Assembly (NCBI RefSeq): GCF_000519005.1
Contig: NZ_JAER01000017.1
Span: 36,296 to 100,295, forward strand
Length of the DNA stretch: 64,000 bases
Origin: Nocardioides sp. J54
Lineage (GTDB): Bacteria; Actinomycetota; Actinomycetes; Propionibacteriales; Nocardioidaceae
Direction: 5' to 3'
Shown: piece after piece, positions 26,910-36,399 of the stretch
Layout: each line of letters opens with the position of its first letter
How positions within the stretch are numbered: the first letter of the stretch is position 1
Translations under genes and position numbers: made by a program
The notes under the pieces: model-generated
The model's input: only the letters and a program-made list of their open reading frames with translations
Told to the model about the DNA's origin: nothing
The model's database searches: none

Positions 26910-28414
26910 TGCAACACCGCTTCCATGACTGCCTTCGCGATCGGGCCGCCGAGCTGGCCGCCCGCGATCTGCTTGCCGGGTGCCTCCTGGATCATGACCG
27001 CCACCGCGACCTCGGCGTTCTGCGCCGGGGCGAAGGAGATGAACCACCCGTAGGGCGCCTTGCCCTCGATGCCGCGCTGCGCCGTGCCGGTCTTGCCGGC
27101 GACGCTGACGCCGTCGATGGCGGCGGGGGAGGCGGTGCCGTTGTCGACGGTCGAGACCAGCAGGTCGGTCAGCTGCGCGGCGGTCTGCGGGGAGATCGCG
27201 TCGCGCAGCTTCTCGGGCTCGGTGGTCTCCAGGACGTCGAAGCTGGCGGTCTGCACCTGGTCGACGAGGTAGGGCCGCATCAGCGCGCCGCGGTTGGCGA
27301 TCGCGGAGGCGACCATCGCCATCTGCAGCGGCGTGGCCTGCACCGAGAACTGGCCGAAGCCGGACCGGGCGGTCTCGGCGCCGTTCAGCTCGCGCGGCTC
27401 CTGCTCCTCGCCGTCGATGACGTCGACCACGTCCTCGGGGAACACCGAGCGCGCCTGCGGGCCGAGGTCGAGGAGGTAGTCGCTGTTGAAGCCGAACGCC
27501 TCGGCGGTCTCCCGCAGCTTCTCCGGGCCGACCTCGACGGCCATCTTGGCGAAGGCCGTGTTGCAGGAGTCCTCCATCGCGGTGGCGAAGGAGATCCGCT
27601 CCGGGCTGCACCCCGTGCGGCCCTCGTTGTCGATGACGTTCTGCTCGCCGGTCGTGCCCGGCGCCTGCCAGGTCGCGCCCGAGGGGACCTGGTCGTCCTG
27701 GTCGTAGACGCCCTCCTCGATCGCCGCCGCGGCGGTGACGACCTTGAACGTCGAGCCGGGGAAGAGCCGGGTCTGGATCGCACGGTTGAGGAGCGGCTGG
27801 TGCTCGCTGCCGTCGAGGCGCTCGTACGCACGCTCGCGGACCTCGCGGTCGTGCGAGGCCAGCTCGTTGGGGTCGTACGACGGGAAGGAGACCATGGCGA
27901 GGATCCGCCCGGTCTTCGGCTGGATCGCCACCACGGCGCCCTCGCCCTCGGGCCCGACCGTGTCGCGCAGCGACGTGAAGGCCGCGCGCTGGGCCCGCGG
28001 GTCCAGGGTCAGCGACACGTTGCCACCCTGGTTGGTGTCGCCCTTGAGCAGGTCGACGAGGCGGTTGACGAACAACCGCGGGTCCTCGCCGGAGAGCACC
28101 TTGTTCTGGCTGCGCTCGAGGCCGGTCTGGCTGCCGAGCTGCAGGTAGCCGGTGATCGGCGCGTAGAGCTGCTTCTGCGGGTAGACGCGGAGGTACTTGT
28201 AGCGGTCGTCGACCGGTTCGCTGCGGGCGATGGCGTCCTCGCCGACGAGGATCAGCCCGCGCTCGCGGCTGAACGCCGCCGCGGCGACCCGGGCGTTGCG
28301 CGGGTCGGTGTTGAGGTCCTCGGAGCGCCAGAACTGCAGGTAGGTCACGTTCGCCATCAGGGCGAGGAACAAGAACATGCAGAAGATGGAGACGGTGCGG
28401 ATCGGCTTGTTCAC
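26906..28414 (-). CDS. pbpA: Penicillin-binding protein PbpA (class B transpeptidase)
   Basis: 502 residues, GTG at 28414. One N-terminal helix (ICMFLFLALMANVTYLQFW-like) anchors an extracytoplasmic protein. Transpeptidase motifs are intact: Ser221-x-x-Lys (FPGSTFKVV), Ser283-Cys-Asn (EDSCNTAFA) and KTGTAQ near residue 445. It cross-links peptidoglycan in cell elongation and works with the adjacent SEDS glycosyltransferase. Four-base overlaps on both sides place it in the kinase operon. Confidence 0.94.
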   Translation of the reverse strand: MNKPIRTVSIFCMFLFLALMANVTYLQFWRSEDLNTDPRNARVAAAAFSRERGLILVGEDAIARSEPVDDRYKYLRVYPQKQLYAPITGYLQLGSQTGLERSQNKVLSGEDPRLFVNRLVDLLKGDTNQGGNVSLTLDPRAQRAAFTSLRDTVGPEGEGAVVAIQPKTGRILAMVSFPSYDPNELASHDREVRERAYERLDGSEHQPLLNRAIQTRLFPGSTFKVVTAAAAIEEGVYDQDDQVPSGATWQAPGTTGEQNVIDNEGRTGCSPERISFATAMEDSCNTAFAKMAVEVGPEKLRETAEAFGFNSDYLLDLGPQARSVFPEDVVDVIDGEEQEPRELNGAETARSGFGQFSVQATPLQMAMVASAIANRGALMRPYLVDQVQTASFDVLETTEPEKLRDAISPQTAAQLTDLLVSTVDNGTASPAAIDGVSVAGKTGTAQRGIEGKAPYGWFISFAPAQNAEVAVAVMIQEAPGKQIAGGQLGGPIAKAVMEAVLQ

Positions 28415-29796
28415 TGAGGCACCACCTTCACGACCTGGGTGGCCTGCTCGTCGGCGTCCTCGTCCTCGGTGAGGTCGGGCAGCGGGCGGCGGGCCTGGTC
28501 GGAGATGCGCAGCAGGATCGCCACGATCACCCAGTTCGCGACGAGCGAGGAGCCGCCGTACGACAGGAAGGGCGTGGTGAGGCCGGTCAGCGGGATCAGC
28601 CGGGTCACGCCGCCGATGACGACGAACACCTGCAGCGCGAGGACCGCGGCCAGGCCGGTGGCGACGAGCTTGCCGAAGCCGTCACGGGAGATCAGGGCCG
28701 CGCGCAGCGCCCGCTCGACGACGAGGCCGTAGAGCAGCAGCACCGCCATCACCGCGGTGAGGCCGAGCTCCTCGCCGATCGCGGCGAGGATGAAGTCGGA
28801 CTCGGCGTACGGCACCCGCTCGGGCATGCCCTCGCCGAAGCCGCGGCCGATCATGCCGCCCCACCCGAAGCCGTAGAGGGCCTGGACCAGCTGGTAGCCG
28901 CTGCCGTCGGGGTCGGCGAACGGGTCGAGCCAGATGTCGACGCGCTTCTGGACGTGGGAGAACAGGCGGAACGCGACGGCCGCGCCGCCGAAGAAGAGCA
29001 GGCCGCCGACGACCAGCCACCCGGGCCGCTCGGTCGCGACGTAGAGCATGACGAGGAAGAGGCCGAAGAACAGCAGGCTCGAGCCGAGGTCGCGCTGCAG
29101 CACGAGGATGCCGAGGCTGACCACCCACATCATCAGGATCGGGCCGAGGTCGCGCCCGCGCGGCAGGTCGATGAAGACCACGCGGCGCCCGGCCAGCGCC
29201 AGCGCGTCGCGGTGCACGACGAGGTAGCCGGCGAAGGTGATGACCAGCAGCACCTTGGCGAGCTCGCCGGGCTGGAAGCTGAACGGACCGACCGCGATCC
29301 AGATCCGCGCACCGTTGATCTGCGTGCCCAGCCCCGGGAGCATCGGCAGGATCAGCAGCACGATCGCCGCGAGGCCCGAGGTGTAGGTGAACCGCGCCAG
29401 CAGGCGGTGGTCGGGCAGGAACACCAGCGTCGCGACGAAGAGGATCACGCCGAGCGTCATCCAGGTCAGCTGCTGGCTGGCCAGCCCGGTGTCCTTGGCG
29501 AGGTCGAGGCGGTGGATGACCGCCAGGCCGAGGCCGTTGAGGGCCGCGACGACGGGCAGCAGCACGGGGTCGGCGTACGGCGCGACGAAGCGGACCACGA
29601 CGTGCGCGGCAACGGTCAGCACGGCCAGCCAGCCGCCGTACCCGATGAGGTTGGTGGGCACCTCGCCGTCCACGCCCAGGCCGACGGCGGCGTAGGCGCC
29701 GATGCCGACGACGAGCGCGAGGACGAGCAGGAACAGCTCGGCGCCACGCCGGCGTCGGTGGACGAAGCCCATCAGGGTGGAGGAGTTGGTCGCCAT
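28411..29796 (-). CDS. rodA: SEDS-family FtsW/RodA peptidoglycan glycosyltransferase
   Basis: 461 residues starting MATNSSTLMGF at 29796; the open frame beyond is antisense noise. About ten membrane helices. Conserved SEDS features include PGELAKVLLVITFAGYLV, LQRDLGSSLLFF, GWGGMIGRGFGEG, and TPFLSYGGSSL near the end. It polymerises lipid II and pairs with class B PbpA in elongation. The start overlaps the pstP stop. Confidence 0.93.
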   Translation of the reverse strand: MATNSSTLMGFVHRRRRGAELFLLVLALVVGIGAYAAVGLGVDGEVPTNLIGYGGWLAVLTVAAHVVVRFVAPYADPVLLPVVAALNGLGLAVIHRLDLAKDTGLASQQLTWMTLGVILFVATLVFLPDHRLLARFTYTSGLAAIVLLILPMLPGLGTQINGARIWIAVGPFSFQPGELAKVLLVITFAGYLVVHRDALALAGRRVVFIDLPRGRDLGPILMMWVVSLGILVLQRDLGSSLLFFGLFLVMLYVATERPGWLVVGGLLFFGGAAVAFRLFSHVQKRVDIWLDPFADPDGSGYQLVQALYGFGWGGMIGRGFGEGMPERVPYAESDFILAAIGEELGLTAVMAVLLLYGLVVERALRAALISRDGFGKLVATGLAAVLALQVFVVIGGVTRLIPLTGLTTPFLSYGGSSLVANWVIVAILLRISDQARRPLPDLTEDEDADEQATQVVKVVPQ

Positions 29797-31328
29797 CACT
29801 CCACCGGGGCGAAGTCGCTGGCGCTCCCGGAGGAGTCGGCCGGCGACGTCGGGTCGGAGCTGGTCTGGTCGGTCGGGCTGGCCGGGAGCGGGTCGGAGAG
29901 TCCCTCGTCCTCGTCCTCGGCCGCGTCGTCCTCGTCGCGGTCGCCGACGCGGCCGGCGATCTGCTGGACCTTCTCGCGGGCCGAGGCGTAGTCGTCGGCG
30001 GCGATGCCGTCCTGGATCGTGCGGGCCAGGCCGTCGGGCAGGTCCGCGACCTCGATGTCTGAGACCTCGTGGACCGAGGACAGGCCGGGAACCTCGACGC
30101 CGCGGTAGATCACCACGACGCCGTCGTCCTCGCCGACGTAGTACTGCCGCTGGCTCCACCAGTACGCCGTGCCGACCACCATCCAGGCGAGGCCGACCAG
30201 CACCGCGAGGGCCAGCAGGCGGCGGGGCCAGATGAATCGCGGCGGCGCCTGCGGGGCGTAGCGCATCGCCTCCGGGTCGACCGGCGGGTCGGCGTGGATG
30301 GCGTAGTCGATGCCCTCGGGGATCTCCGCCGCGACCGGCTCGAGCTCCCCGGTGTCCCCGGAGCGGTGGCCGCGGAAGAGCGCGCGGGGCCGGCGCTGGC
30401 GCAGGTCCGCGGCGGCGCCGACGACCATCGGATCGCGCGCCCCGGCGTCGGGCGCGGCCTCGGTGACGTCGGCGACGACGCACGTGACGTTGTCGGAGCT
30501 GCCGGCCTCGAGGCTGGCGCGGACCATCTCGATCGCGCAGAACTCCGGGGACCCGTCCTTGAGGATCTCGGTCATCCGGGCGTCGTCGAGGACGCCGCAC
30601 GCGCCGTCGCTGCACAGGAACAGCCGGTCGCCCGGCACGAGCTCGAGGGCGAACAGGTCGGGCTCCACGTCGTGCAGCCCGTCGAGCGCCTTGAGGATGA
30701 GGTTGCGGTGCGGGTGGACCCGCGCCTCCACCTCGGTGATCCGGCCCTCGTCGATCAGGCTCTGCACGAAGGTGTGGTCGTTGGTCAGCTGGGAGAGCTC
30801 GCCGTCGCGCAGCAGGTAGGCCCGCGAGTCGCCCACGTGGCCGAGCGCCAGCCGGCTGCCGTCGAACAGCGCGACCGTGGCCGTCGTGCTCGTGCCGTTG
30901 AGGGAGGGGTCCTGGTCGACCTGGTGCCCGATCGCGACGTGCGCCTCGTGGAGGCCGTCGTTGACGCGGTCGAGGACGTCGGCCGAGCCCGGCGGCTCGT
31001 CGAGCTGGCGCAGCTCGTTGACGGCCGTGCCCGAGGCGATGTCGCCGCGGGCCGCGCCGCCGACGCCGTCGCAGACCGACAGCAGCCACGGCCCGGCGTA
31101 CCCGGAGTCCTGGTTGTCCTTGCGGACCCGGCCGACGTCGGAGACGGCGTAGAAGTCGAGGGTGAGCTGCGGGCGCGGCGGCCGGGCCGGGGCGTCCACG
31201 GTGTCCTGCTCGAAGACCTGCGGCACCTCGGAGGTGGGCTCGGGGACCGGCCGCTCGGGGGCCTCCGGGTTCTCCACCGTGTCCGGTGCGGAGTCGTCGA
31301 GCGGGCTGCCGTCGGGGTTGGGGGCCAT
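29796..31328 (-). CDS. pstP: PP2C-type Ser/Thr phosphatase PstP
   Basis: 510 residues beginning MAPNPDGSPLDD. An unusual acidic/Pro-rich N-terminal extension of about 60 residues precedes the PP2C domain. Metal-binding motifs are SDVGRVRKDNQD, VCDGVGG, GDSRAYLLRDG, LCSDGACGVL and GSSDNVTC. One helix (RRLLALAVLVGLAWMVVGTAYWW) leads to an extracellular tail. It reverses PknA/PknB phosphorylation. The start overlaps the fhaB stop by four bases. Confidence 0.93.
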   Translation of the reverse strand: MAPNPDGSPLDDSAPDTVENPEAPERPVPEPTSEVPQVFEQDTVDAPARPPRPQLTLDFYAVSDVGRVRKDNQDSGYAGPWLLSVCDGVGGAARGDIASGTAVNELRQLDEPPGSADVLDRVNDGLHEAHVAIGHQVDQDPSLNGTSTTATVALFDGSRLALGHVGDSRAYLLRDGELSQLTNDHTFVQSLIDEGRITEVEARVHPHRNLILKALDGLHDVEPDLFALELVPGDRLFLCSDGACGVLDDARMTEILKDGSPEFCAIEMVRASLEAGSSDNVTCVVADVTEAAPDAGARDPMVVGAAADLRQRRPRALFRGHRSGDTGELEPVAAEIPEGIDYAIHADPPVDPEAMRYAPQAPPRFIWPRRLLALAVLVGLAWMVVGTAYWWSQRQYYVGEDDGVVVIYRGVEVPGLSSVHEVSDIEVADLPDGLARTIQDGIAADDYASAREKVQQIAGRVGDRDEDDAAEDEDEGLSDPLPASPTDQTSSDPTSPADSSGSASDFAPVE

Positions 31329-31795
31329 CACTTCCTCAGCTCCAGGATGGTCTTGCCGACCCGGACCTGGGAGCCGAGGCCGATGGGCACCGGCTGCGTG
31401 ATCCGCTGGCTGCCGAGGTAGGTGCCGTTGGTGGAGCCGAGGTCCTCGACGTACCACTGGCCGCCGGAGGAGACGATCCGCGCGTGGCGGGTGGAGACGT
31501 AGTCGTCGTCGAGCCGGATCGCCGCGTCGTTGCCGCGGCCGATGAGCACCGGCGCGTTCGCGAGGTCAGCGGTGGCGCCGGTGTTGACGCCCTGCACGAC
31601 CGCGACGTGGCTGGGCTGGCCGCGGCGCGGGGCCGGGGGCGGCTTCGGCGCGCGCGGCTGCTTGCCCGGCGCGGCCGCGGTCGGCACGCGCGCCCCGAAC
31701 ATGTCGGAGCGGATGACCGAGATCGCCGAGAGCACGAAGATCCAGAGGATCGCGAGGTACGCGATCCTCACCAGGAAGAGGGTCAGCTCGGACAA
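31328..31795 (-). CDS. fhaB: FHA-domain protein FhaB (FipA)
   Basis: 155 residues from a TTG directly after the fhaA stop. An N-terminal membrane helix (LFLVRIAYLAILWIFVLSAI) and a Pro-rich linker precede an FHA domain: VLIGRGNDAAIRLDDDYVS, the phosphothreonine-binding RHARI and the DLGSTNGTYL loop. FHA proteins read PknA/PknB phosphorylation and tie it to division. The unusual start codon suggests low translation relative to neighbours. Confidence 0.92.
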   Translation of the reverse strand: MSELTLFLVRIAYLAILWIFVLSAISVIRSDMFGARVPTAAAPGKQPRAPKPPPAPRRGQPSHVAVVQGVNTGATADLANAPVLIGRGNDAAIRLDDDYVSTRHARIVSSGGQWYVEDLGSTNGTYLGSQRITQPVPIGLGSQVRVGKTILELRK

Positions 31796-32518
31796 TCAGC
31801 GCTCCTCGAGCAACCGCAGGACCAGGGAGGTGTGGCCGACCTGCACCCGTGAGCCGTCGCGCAGTGTCGCCCGCGCGACCTTCTGCCCGTCGACGCGGAT
31901 GCCGTTGGTCGAGCCCATGTCGTGCACCTCGACGTGCACCGGCGCGTCGGGCGCGGAGCCCGAGGGCGCGGTCAGGAGGAACTCCGCGTGCCGGCGGCTG
32001 ACGCCGGGGTCGTTGATCCGGATGTCCGCCTCGCTGCCGCGGCCCACGACCAGGCCCGGCGCCTGCAGCGGGTGCTGCGTGCCGTTGACCTCGAGGACCG
32101 CGCGGGTGCGCTGGCCGTTGGTGGAGCGCCGGGAGTGCCCAGTCACCGCCGCCTCGGCCTGGCTGCGCACCCGGAACCGGCCGGTGGTCAGGTCCTCCGC
32201 GGACTCGAAGACGATCCGGATCGGGCCGGGGAAGACGTAGGACTGCAGCTCCGCGTGCTCGGTGAGCTGGTCGGTCAGCTCGCTGGCCAGCGTGGAGTCG
32301 TACGGCGCCAGCCGCTCCAGGTCGCCGGTGGAGAGCTCGACGACGAAGCTGTTCGGCACCAGCCGACGCTGCCGGGACAGCACCTGCGCCTTGTTGTCCA
32401 GCTCGCGCTGGAGCGCGGCGGCGATCTCGACCGGCTGCACGGCGCTGCGGAAGGTGCGGGCGAAGACACCGGAGATCGCCTGCTCCAGTCGCTGCTCGAA
32501 CCGCTGCAGTCCCCCCAC
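31796..32518 (-). CDS. fhaA: FHA-domain protein FhaA (DUF3662 plus FHA)
   Basis: 240 residues from the GTG at 32518, which has GAGGAGG about 9 bases upstream; the frame upstream to 32728 is not supported. The N-terminal DUF3662 domain starts QRFEQRLEQAISGVFARTFR and includes PVEIAAALQRELDN. The C-terminal FHA domain has VVGRGSEADIRINDPGVS, RRHAEFLL and DMGSTNGIRVDG. FhaA binds phosphorylated partners of the wall-synthesis system. It is the first gene of the minus-strand operon running to pknB. Confidence 0.92.
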   Translation of the reverse strand: MGGLQRFEQRLEQAISGVFARTFRSAVQPVEIAAALQRELDNKAQVLSRQRRLVPNSFVVELSTGDLERLAPYDSTLASELTDQLTEHAELQSYVFPGPIRIVFESAEDLTTGRFRVRSQAEAAVTGHSRRSTNGQRTRAVLEVNGTQHPLQAPGLVVGRGSEADIRINDPGVSRRHAEFLLTAPSGSAPDAPVHVEVHDMGSTNGIRVDGQKVARATLRDGSRVQVGHTSLVLRLLEER

Positions 32519-32672
32519 GGGCGGCCTCCTCTCCTGCGTCGTTGCGGGCATGTGTCCGGGCACGGGCCCGGGTCGGTGCGTGCTCGTGCGGCCCGGTACC
32601 CCGGACACGGGCCACTCGATCGTATCGGTGGCCCCCTCGCGGACCCGGGACCTCGTCCGCGGCCCCCCGGTT

Positions 32673-32702
32673 TTGGGTTGCACGGGTCGGCTGGGATAGC
32701 CT
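32673..32702 (+). promoter_or_regulatory. Candidate tRNA-Leu promoter
   Basis: TTGGGT (32673-32678) and TAGCCT (32697-32702), 18 bases apart, ending 36 bases before tRNA-Leu. Confidence 0.35.
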
Positions 32703-32738
32703 TGCCCGGCCGTACCAACCTGCATCACGGTCGGCAGC

Positions 32739-32822
32739 GCGCGAGTGGCGGAATAGGCAGACGCGCACGGTTCAGGTCCGTGTGTCCGAAAGGACGTGGG
32801 GGTTCAACTCCCCCCTCGCGCA
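32739..32822 (+). tRNA. tRNA-Leu (CAG)
   Basis: 84 bases with a long variable arm. Acceptor GCGCGAG pairs with CTCGCGC, discriminator A. Anticodon loop TTCAGGT gives CAG. CCA is not encoded. Confidence 0.96.
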
Positions 32823-32827
32823 CGTGA

Positions 32828-32854
32828 GTAGCCCCGGGGATGACCCGGGGCTAC
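32828..32854 (+). terminator. Terminator after tRNA-Leu
   Basis: GTAGCCCCGGG, loop GATGA, CCCGGGGCTAC: a perfect 11-bp stem followed by GTGCATTTTTC. Confidence 0.85.
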
Positions 32855-33000
32855 GTGCATTTTTCGGGTGACAGGTCGGGTCATGGGTCAGAAGATGTGA
32901 CTGGTTCGGGCGTGTCATGAGTGTCCGGCCCAGCCGCGGCGGTGCCAGAGGCCCTCCGCAGGGTCCGGCCGCGAGTAGGTCAGCCCCGTCACTCGTCGAG

Positions 33001-33558
33001 TCAGGCGTCGAGCCGGTCGTCGAGTCGGTCGTCGACGCCAGCAGCCGGTCCGGGGCAGGTCCGCCACCAGGCGGTGAGGAACCCGGCGCCGGCGAGCGCG
33101 ATCAGCACCGGCATCCACAGGTCCGACACGCGGGCGACCTCCTTGACGATGTCGGCCTGCGCGTCGAGCGGCACCCAGTCGAGGGAGAGCCACACGAAAC
33201 CCGGGAGGGAGGCCACCAGCGTCGTACCCAGGGCGTAGCGGACGGCGGCCGGGTCGCCCAGCGCGCGGCGGGTGACCACGGCCAGCGGGAACGCGAAGAG
33301 GGCCAGCGCCGTCGCGCCGAACGGGACGTACATCAGCTCCGCGAAGTCCAGGCCCCGCGGCTCCCAGAGCCCCTCGCGCTGGGTGACCTCGCCGTTGTAG
33401 CCGACGTCGTAGGCCAACCGCGCGTCGATGACGTTCACGCGGACGATGTCGGCCGTGGCGGCGAACCAGACCCCTCCCAAGACGGCGCTGCAGGCGAGCA
33501 GGACCGTCGCGACGCCCGAGGCGAGTGATTGTCGGGTGGCAGCTGGGTTGCGGGGCAC
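33001..33558 (-). CDS. Hypothetical membrane protein
   Basis: 185 residues from a GTG at 33558. About four membrane helices: GVATVLLACSAVLGGVWFAA, a middle pair (VPFGATALALFAFPLAVVT; ALGTTLVASLPGFVWL) and a last one (LWMPVLIALAGAGFLTAWW). The C terminus is Asp/Arg-rich with a DDRLDDRLD repeat. I do not recognise the family and see no catalytic motif. It stands alone, 241 bases from the IclR stop, with low-complexity GCGCCTCG repeats between. Confidence 0.6.
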   Translation of the reverse strand: MPRNPAATRQSLASGVATVLLACSAVLGGVWFAATADIVRVNVIDARLAYDVGYNGEVTQREGLWEPRGLDFAELMYVPFGATALALFAFPLAVVTRRALGDPAAVRYALGTTLVASLPGFVWLSLDWVPLDAQADIVKEVARVSDLWMPVLIALAGAGFLTAWWRTCPGPAAGVDDRLDDRLDA

Positions 33559-33603
33559 GTCGTCAGCGTGCCCGCGGGAAGCGCGGGTCAACCGCACGCG
33601 GGT

Positions 33604-33648
33604 GACGCCCCTCGCCGGCGCCTCGCCGGCGCCTCGACGGCGCCTCGA
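33604..33648. repeat. GGCGCCTCG tandem repeats
   Basis: Three to four imperfect copies of a roughly 12-base unit containing GGCGCCTCG lie between the membrane protein and the IclR gene. No function is apparent. Confidence 0.5.
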
Positions 33649-33799
33649 GGGAGGATCGACGGCCCGCGGGCCCGCCCCGCAGGCACGCCGTCCAGCAGGT
33701 CCGTACGGTCCGTTCATCCTGGTCACCCCGCCTCGCCAGCCGGCGGCTCTCCCGTTCGTGGGGACCGCCGGCCGGCCGCGACCACCGGGAGAGGCAGGA

Positions 33800-34570
33800 T
33801 CAGCGCTCCCGACGCTGCCGGTCCGTGCGGCGCAACGTCGCGGAGAGGGCGGCACTGGCCGAGCGGACCGGTACGACGTGGTTCTCGGGCCGGAACCGAC
33901 CCGTCGGGCCGGTGATGCTGATCGCTGCCAGGACCTCGTCGCGGGCGCCGAGCACCGGTGTGGCGACGCAGTTGATGCCCACGGCGGACTCCTCGTACTC
34001 GAAGGCGACGCCCGTGGACGCGACCTGGGTGAGCTGGCGCCGCAGCAGCCCCGGCGCCACGATCGTGTGCGGGGTGCGTCGCTCGAGGGGTCCGGCCAGG
34101 ACCTCCCGTCGCAGCGCCGGGTCGCCGTGGGCGAGCAGTGCCTTGCCGATGGCCGTGCAGTGCAGGGGCATCCGACCGCCGGTGCGCGACGGGGAGCGCG
34201 CCTGGCGGTGACCGCCGATCTTGGCGATGTAGACGACCTCGTGTCCCTCCCGCACGGCGAGGTGGACGGTCTCGTGGGTGCGTTCGTAGAGGTCCTGCAG
34301 GAAGGGCATCGACACCTCGAGCAGGCTGCGCTCGAACGACGCCCGAATGCCGAGCTCGAAGAGGCCGCCCGAGAGGCGGTACCCGCCGTCGACGCGATCG
34401 AGCAGGCGGTTGGCGACCAGCTCCCCGGCCAGACGATGGGTCGTCGCCTTGTGCAGCCCGGTGCGGCGGACCAGCTCGGCCAGGGACAGCGCCTGGTCCT
34501 CGATCCGGAACGCCCGCAGGATCGTGACCGCCTTGCCCAGCACCGTGTCGCGGTTCGTGTTCGCCTCCAT
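33800..34570 (-). CDS. IclR-family transcriptional regulator
   Basis: 256 residues, ATG at 34570. The N-terminal winged helix has LSLAELVRRTGLHKATTHRLAGEL. The C-terminal IclR ligand domain follows, with HCTAIGKALLAH, FEYEESAVGINCVATPVL and AAISITGPTGRF. The family often controls aromatic catabolism. It is divergent from mhpD across 69 bases, so it probably regulates the mhpDFE operon and itself. Whether it activates or represses cannot be told. Confidence 0.92.
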   Translation of the reverse strand: MEANTNRDTVLGKAVTILRAFRIEDQALSLAELVRRTGLHKATTHRLAGELVANRLLDRVDGGYRLSGGLFELGIRASFERSLLEVSMPFLQDLYERTHETVHLAVREGHEVVYIAKIGGHRQARSPSRTGGRMPLHCTAIGKALLAHGDPALRREVLAGPLERRTPHTIVAPGLLRRQLTQVASTGVAFEYEESAVGINCVATPVLGARDEVLAAISITGPTGRFRPENHVVPVRSASAALSATLRRTDRQRRER

Positions 34571-34585
34571 GGATCAAACGTATCG

Positions 34586-34594
34586 CTCAGTGAG
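34586..34594. promoter_or_regulatory. Short palindrome between iclR-type gene and mhpD
   Basis: CTCAGTGAG (CTCA/TGAG around a G) in the shared 69-base divergent promoter region. A candidate operator by position; it is short enough to be chance. Confidence 0.25.
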
Positions 34595-34639
34595 ACATTT
34601 CGCTGGTGGGCCGGTCCCGGTGCGCCCCACAGTGGAGCC

Positions 34640-35455
34640 ATGACGCAGACCTCCATCTCCAGCGACGCGGCGATCGCCGCCGCCGCGGACCGGCTCGCCG
34701 GCGCCGCGGAGTCCGGCGTGCCGTGCGCACCCGTGCGCGACCTCATCGGCCGCGACGACGTGGCCGCGGCGTACGCGGTGCAGCAGCTGCTGACCAGTCG
34801 CCGCCTCGCCGGCGGCGCCCGCGTCGTCGGGCGCAAGATCGGGCTGACCTCGCCCGCGGTCCAGCAGCAGCTCGGGGTCGACCGGCCCGACTTCGGGGTC
34901 CTGTTCGACGACATGGCCCACGTCGGTGGCGACACCATCCCCGTGGACCGGGTGTCGCAGCCGCGGATCGAGGCGGAGATCGCCTTCGTGCTCGGCGCGG
35001 ACCTGGCCGACGGCAGCCTCGACGCCACGCAGGTCCGGGACGCCACGGCGTACGTCGTCGCAGCCCTCGAGGTCTGCGGCAGCCGGATCGAGGGGTGGGA
35101 CATCAGCTTCGCCGACACCGTGGCCGACAACGCGTCGGCCGGCGCCTTCGTGCTCGGCCCCGAGCGGCGGACGCTGGCGCAGGTGACACCGGTCGAGGTC
35201 CAGATGTCCATGACCATCGACGGTGAGCTGGTCTCCACGGGGAACGGCGCGGCCTGCCTGGGTGACCCGGTCGAGGCGGTCGTGTGGCTCGCGCGTACTG
35301 CTGCCGAGCTGGGGCAGCCGCTGCGTGCCGGCGACGTGGTCCTCTCCGGCGCGCTCGGGCCGATGCGCCCGGTCGTCGCGGGCAACCACGTCACGGCAGA
35401 GCTGACCGGCCTCGGCGCGGTCTCGGTGACCATCAGCGAAGGAGCACAGGCATGA
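34640..35455 (+). CDS. mhpD: 2-keto-4-pentenoate hydratase
   Basis: 271 residues, ATG at 34640. It hydrates 2-hydroxypenta-2,4-dienoate to 4-hydroxy-2-oxovalerate, the step after ring cleavage and side-chain removal in meta-cleavage pathways. Family motifs include [28 protein letters not shown], the metal-site stretch [12 protein letters not shown], and [21 protein letters not shown] near residue 150. ATGA overlap with mhpF indicates one operon. Oxalocrotonate decarboxylases are related, but the adjacent mhpF and mhpE favour the hydratase. Confidence 0.9.
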   Translation: MTQTSISSDAAIAAAADRLAGAAESGVPCAPVRDLIGRDDVAAAYAVQQLLTSRRLAGGARVVGRKIGLTSPAVQQQLGVDRPDFGVLFDDMAHVGGDTIPVDRVSQPRIEAEIAFVLGADLADGSLDATQVRDATAYVVAALEVCGSRIEGWDISFADTVADNASAGAFVLGPERRTLAQVTPVEVQMSMTIDGELVSTGNGAACLGDPVEAVVWLARTAAELGQPLRAGDVVLSGALGPMRPVVAGNHVTAELTGLGAVSVTISEGAQA

Positions 35456-36399
35456 GCAGGACCAAGGTGGCGATCATCGGCTCGGGCAACATCGGGACCG
35501 ACCTGATGATCAAGGTGGTGCGCACCAGCGAGCACCTGGAGATGGGCGCGATGGTCGGCATCGACCCGGCCTCCGACGGGCTGGCGCGGGCGCAGCGCTT
35601 CGGCTTCGCGACCACCCACGAGGGCGTCGAGGGCCTGGTGTCTCTGCCCGGCTTCGACGAGATCGAGATCGTCTTCGACGCCACCTCCGCCAAGGCGCAC
35701 GAGGTGAACGCCGCCCGGCTGCAGCCCCTCGGCAAGCGCCTGGTCGACCTGACGCCGGCCGCGATCGGGCCCTACGTCGTCCCGGCGGTCAACCTCGAGG
35801 AGCACCTCGACGCGCCCAACCTCAACATGGTGACCTGCGGTGGGCAGGCGACCATCCCGGTCGTGGCCGCCATCAGCCGGGTCGTCCCCGTCGAGTACGC
35901 CGAGATCGTCGCCTCGATCGCGTCGAAGTCCGCCGGACCCGGCACCCGCGCCAACATCGACGAGTTCACCGAGACCACCTCGGCCGCCATCGTCGAGGTC
36001 GGCGGCGCGCGCCGGGGCAAGGCGATCATCATCCTCAACCCTGCCGAGCCCCCGCTGATCATGCGGGACACCGTCTTCGCGCTGGTCAGCGCGCCTGACC
36101 CGGCCACCCACGACGAGATCCGGCGCAGCGTGGAGAAGATGGCGGCCGAGGTGGCGGCCTACGTGCCCGGCTACCGGCTCAAGCAGGCGGTCCAGATCGC
36201 CGAGATCCCCTCCGACCAGCCGGTCGAGAACCTGCTCGCCCCCGGCGGGCAACGCCCGACCCACCAGGTGTCGGTGTTCCTCGAGGTCGAGGGTGCCGCC
36301 CACTACCTCCCGGCCTACGCCGGCAACCTCGACATCATGACGTCGGCCGCCCTGCAGGTGGCCGAACGGATCGCAGCTGCCAAGGAGAGCGCCCTGTGA
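35452..36399 (+). CDS. mhpF: Acetaldehyde dehydrogenase (acylating)
   Basis: 315 residues. It converts acetaldehyde with CoA and NAD to acetyl-CoA. The Rossmann motif [17 protein letters not shown] is at the N terminus. The catalytic cysteine is in [11 protein letters not shown], and [17 protein letters not shown] and [20 protein letters not shown] are family blocks. It normally channels substrate from the aldolase, encoded by the next gene with a GTGA overlap. Confidence 0.95.
   Translation: MSRTKVAIIGSGNIGTDLMIKVVRTSEHLEMGAMVGIDPASDGLARAQRFGFATTHEGVEGLVSLPGFDEIEIVFDATSAKAHEVNAARLQPLGKRLVDLTPAAIGPYVVPAVNLEEHLDAPNLNMVTCGGQATIPVVAAISRVVPVEYAEIVASIASKSAGPGTRANIDEFTETTSAAIVEVGGARRGKAIIILNPAEPPLIMRDTVFALVSAPDPATHDEIRRSVEKMAAEVAAYVPGYRLKQAVQIAEIPSDQPVENLLAPGGQRPTHQVSVFLEVEGAAHYLPAYAGNLDIMTSAALQVAERIAAAKESAL

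Noticed and set aside
33604..33648. GGCGCCTCG repeats as a transcription terminator
   Set aside because: The repeats are direct rather than a clean hairpin, and no T tract is present.
33001..36303. An 1100-residue open frame on the minus strand spanning mhpD and mhpF
   Set aside because: Only its last 185 residues look like a real membrane protein; the rest is antisense to well-supported genes.
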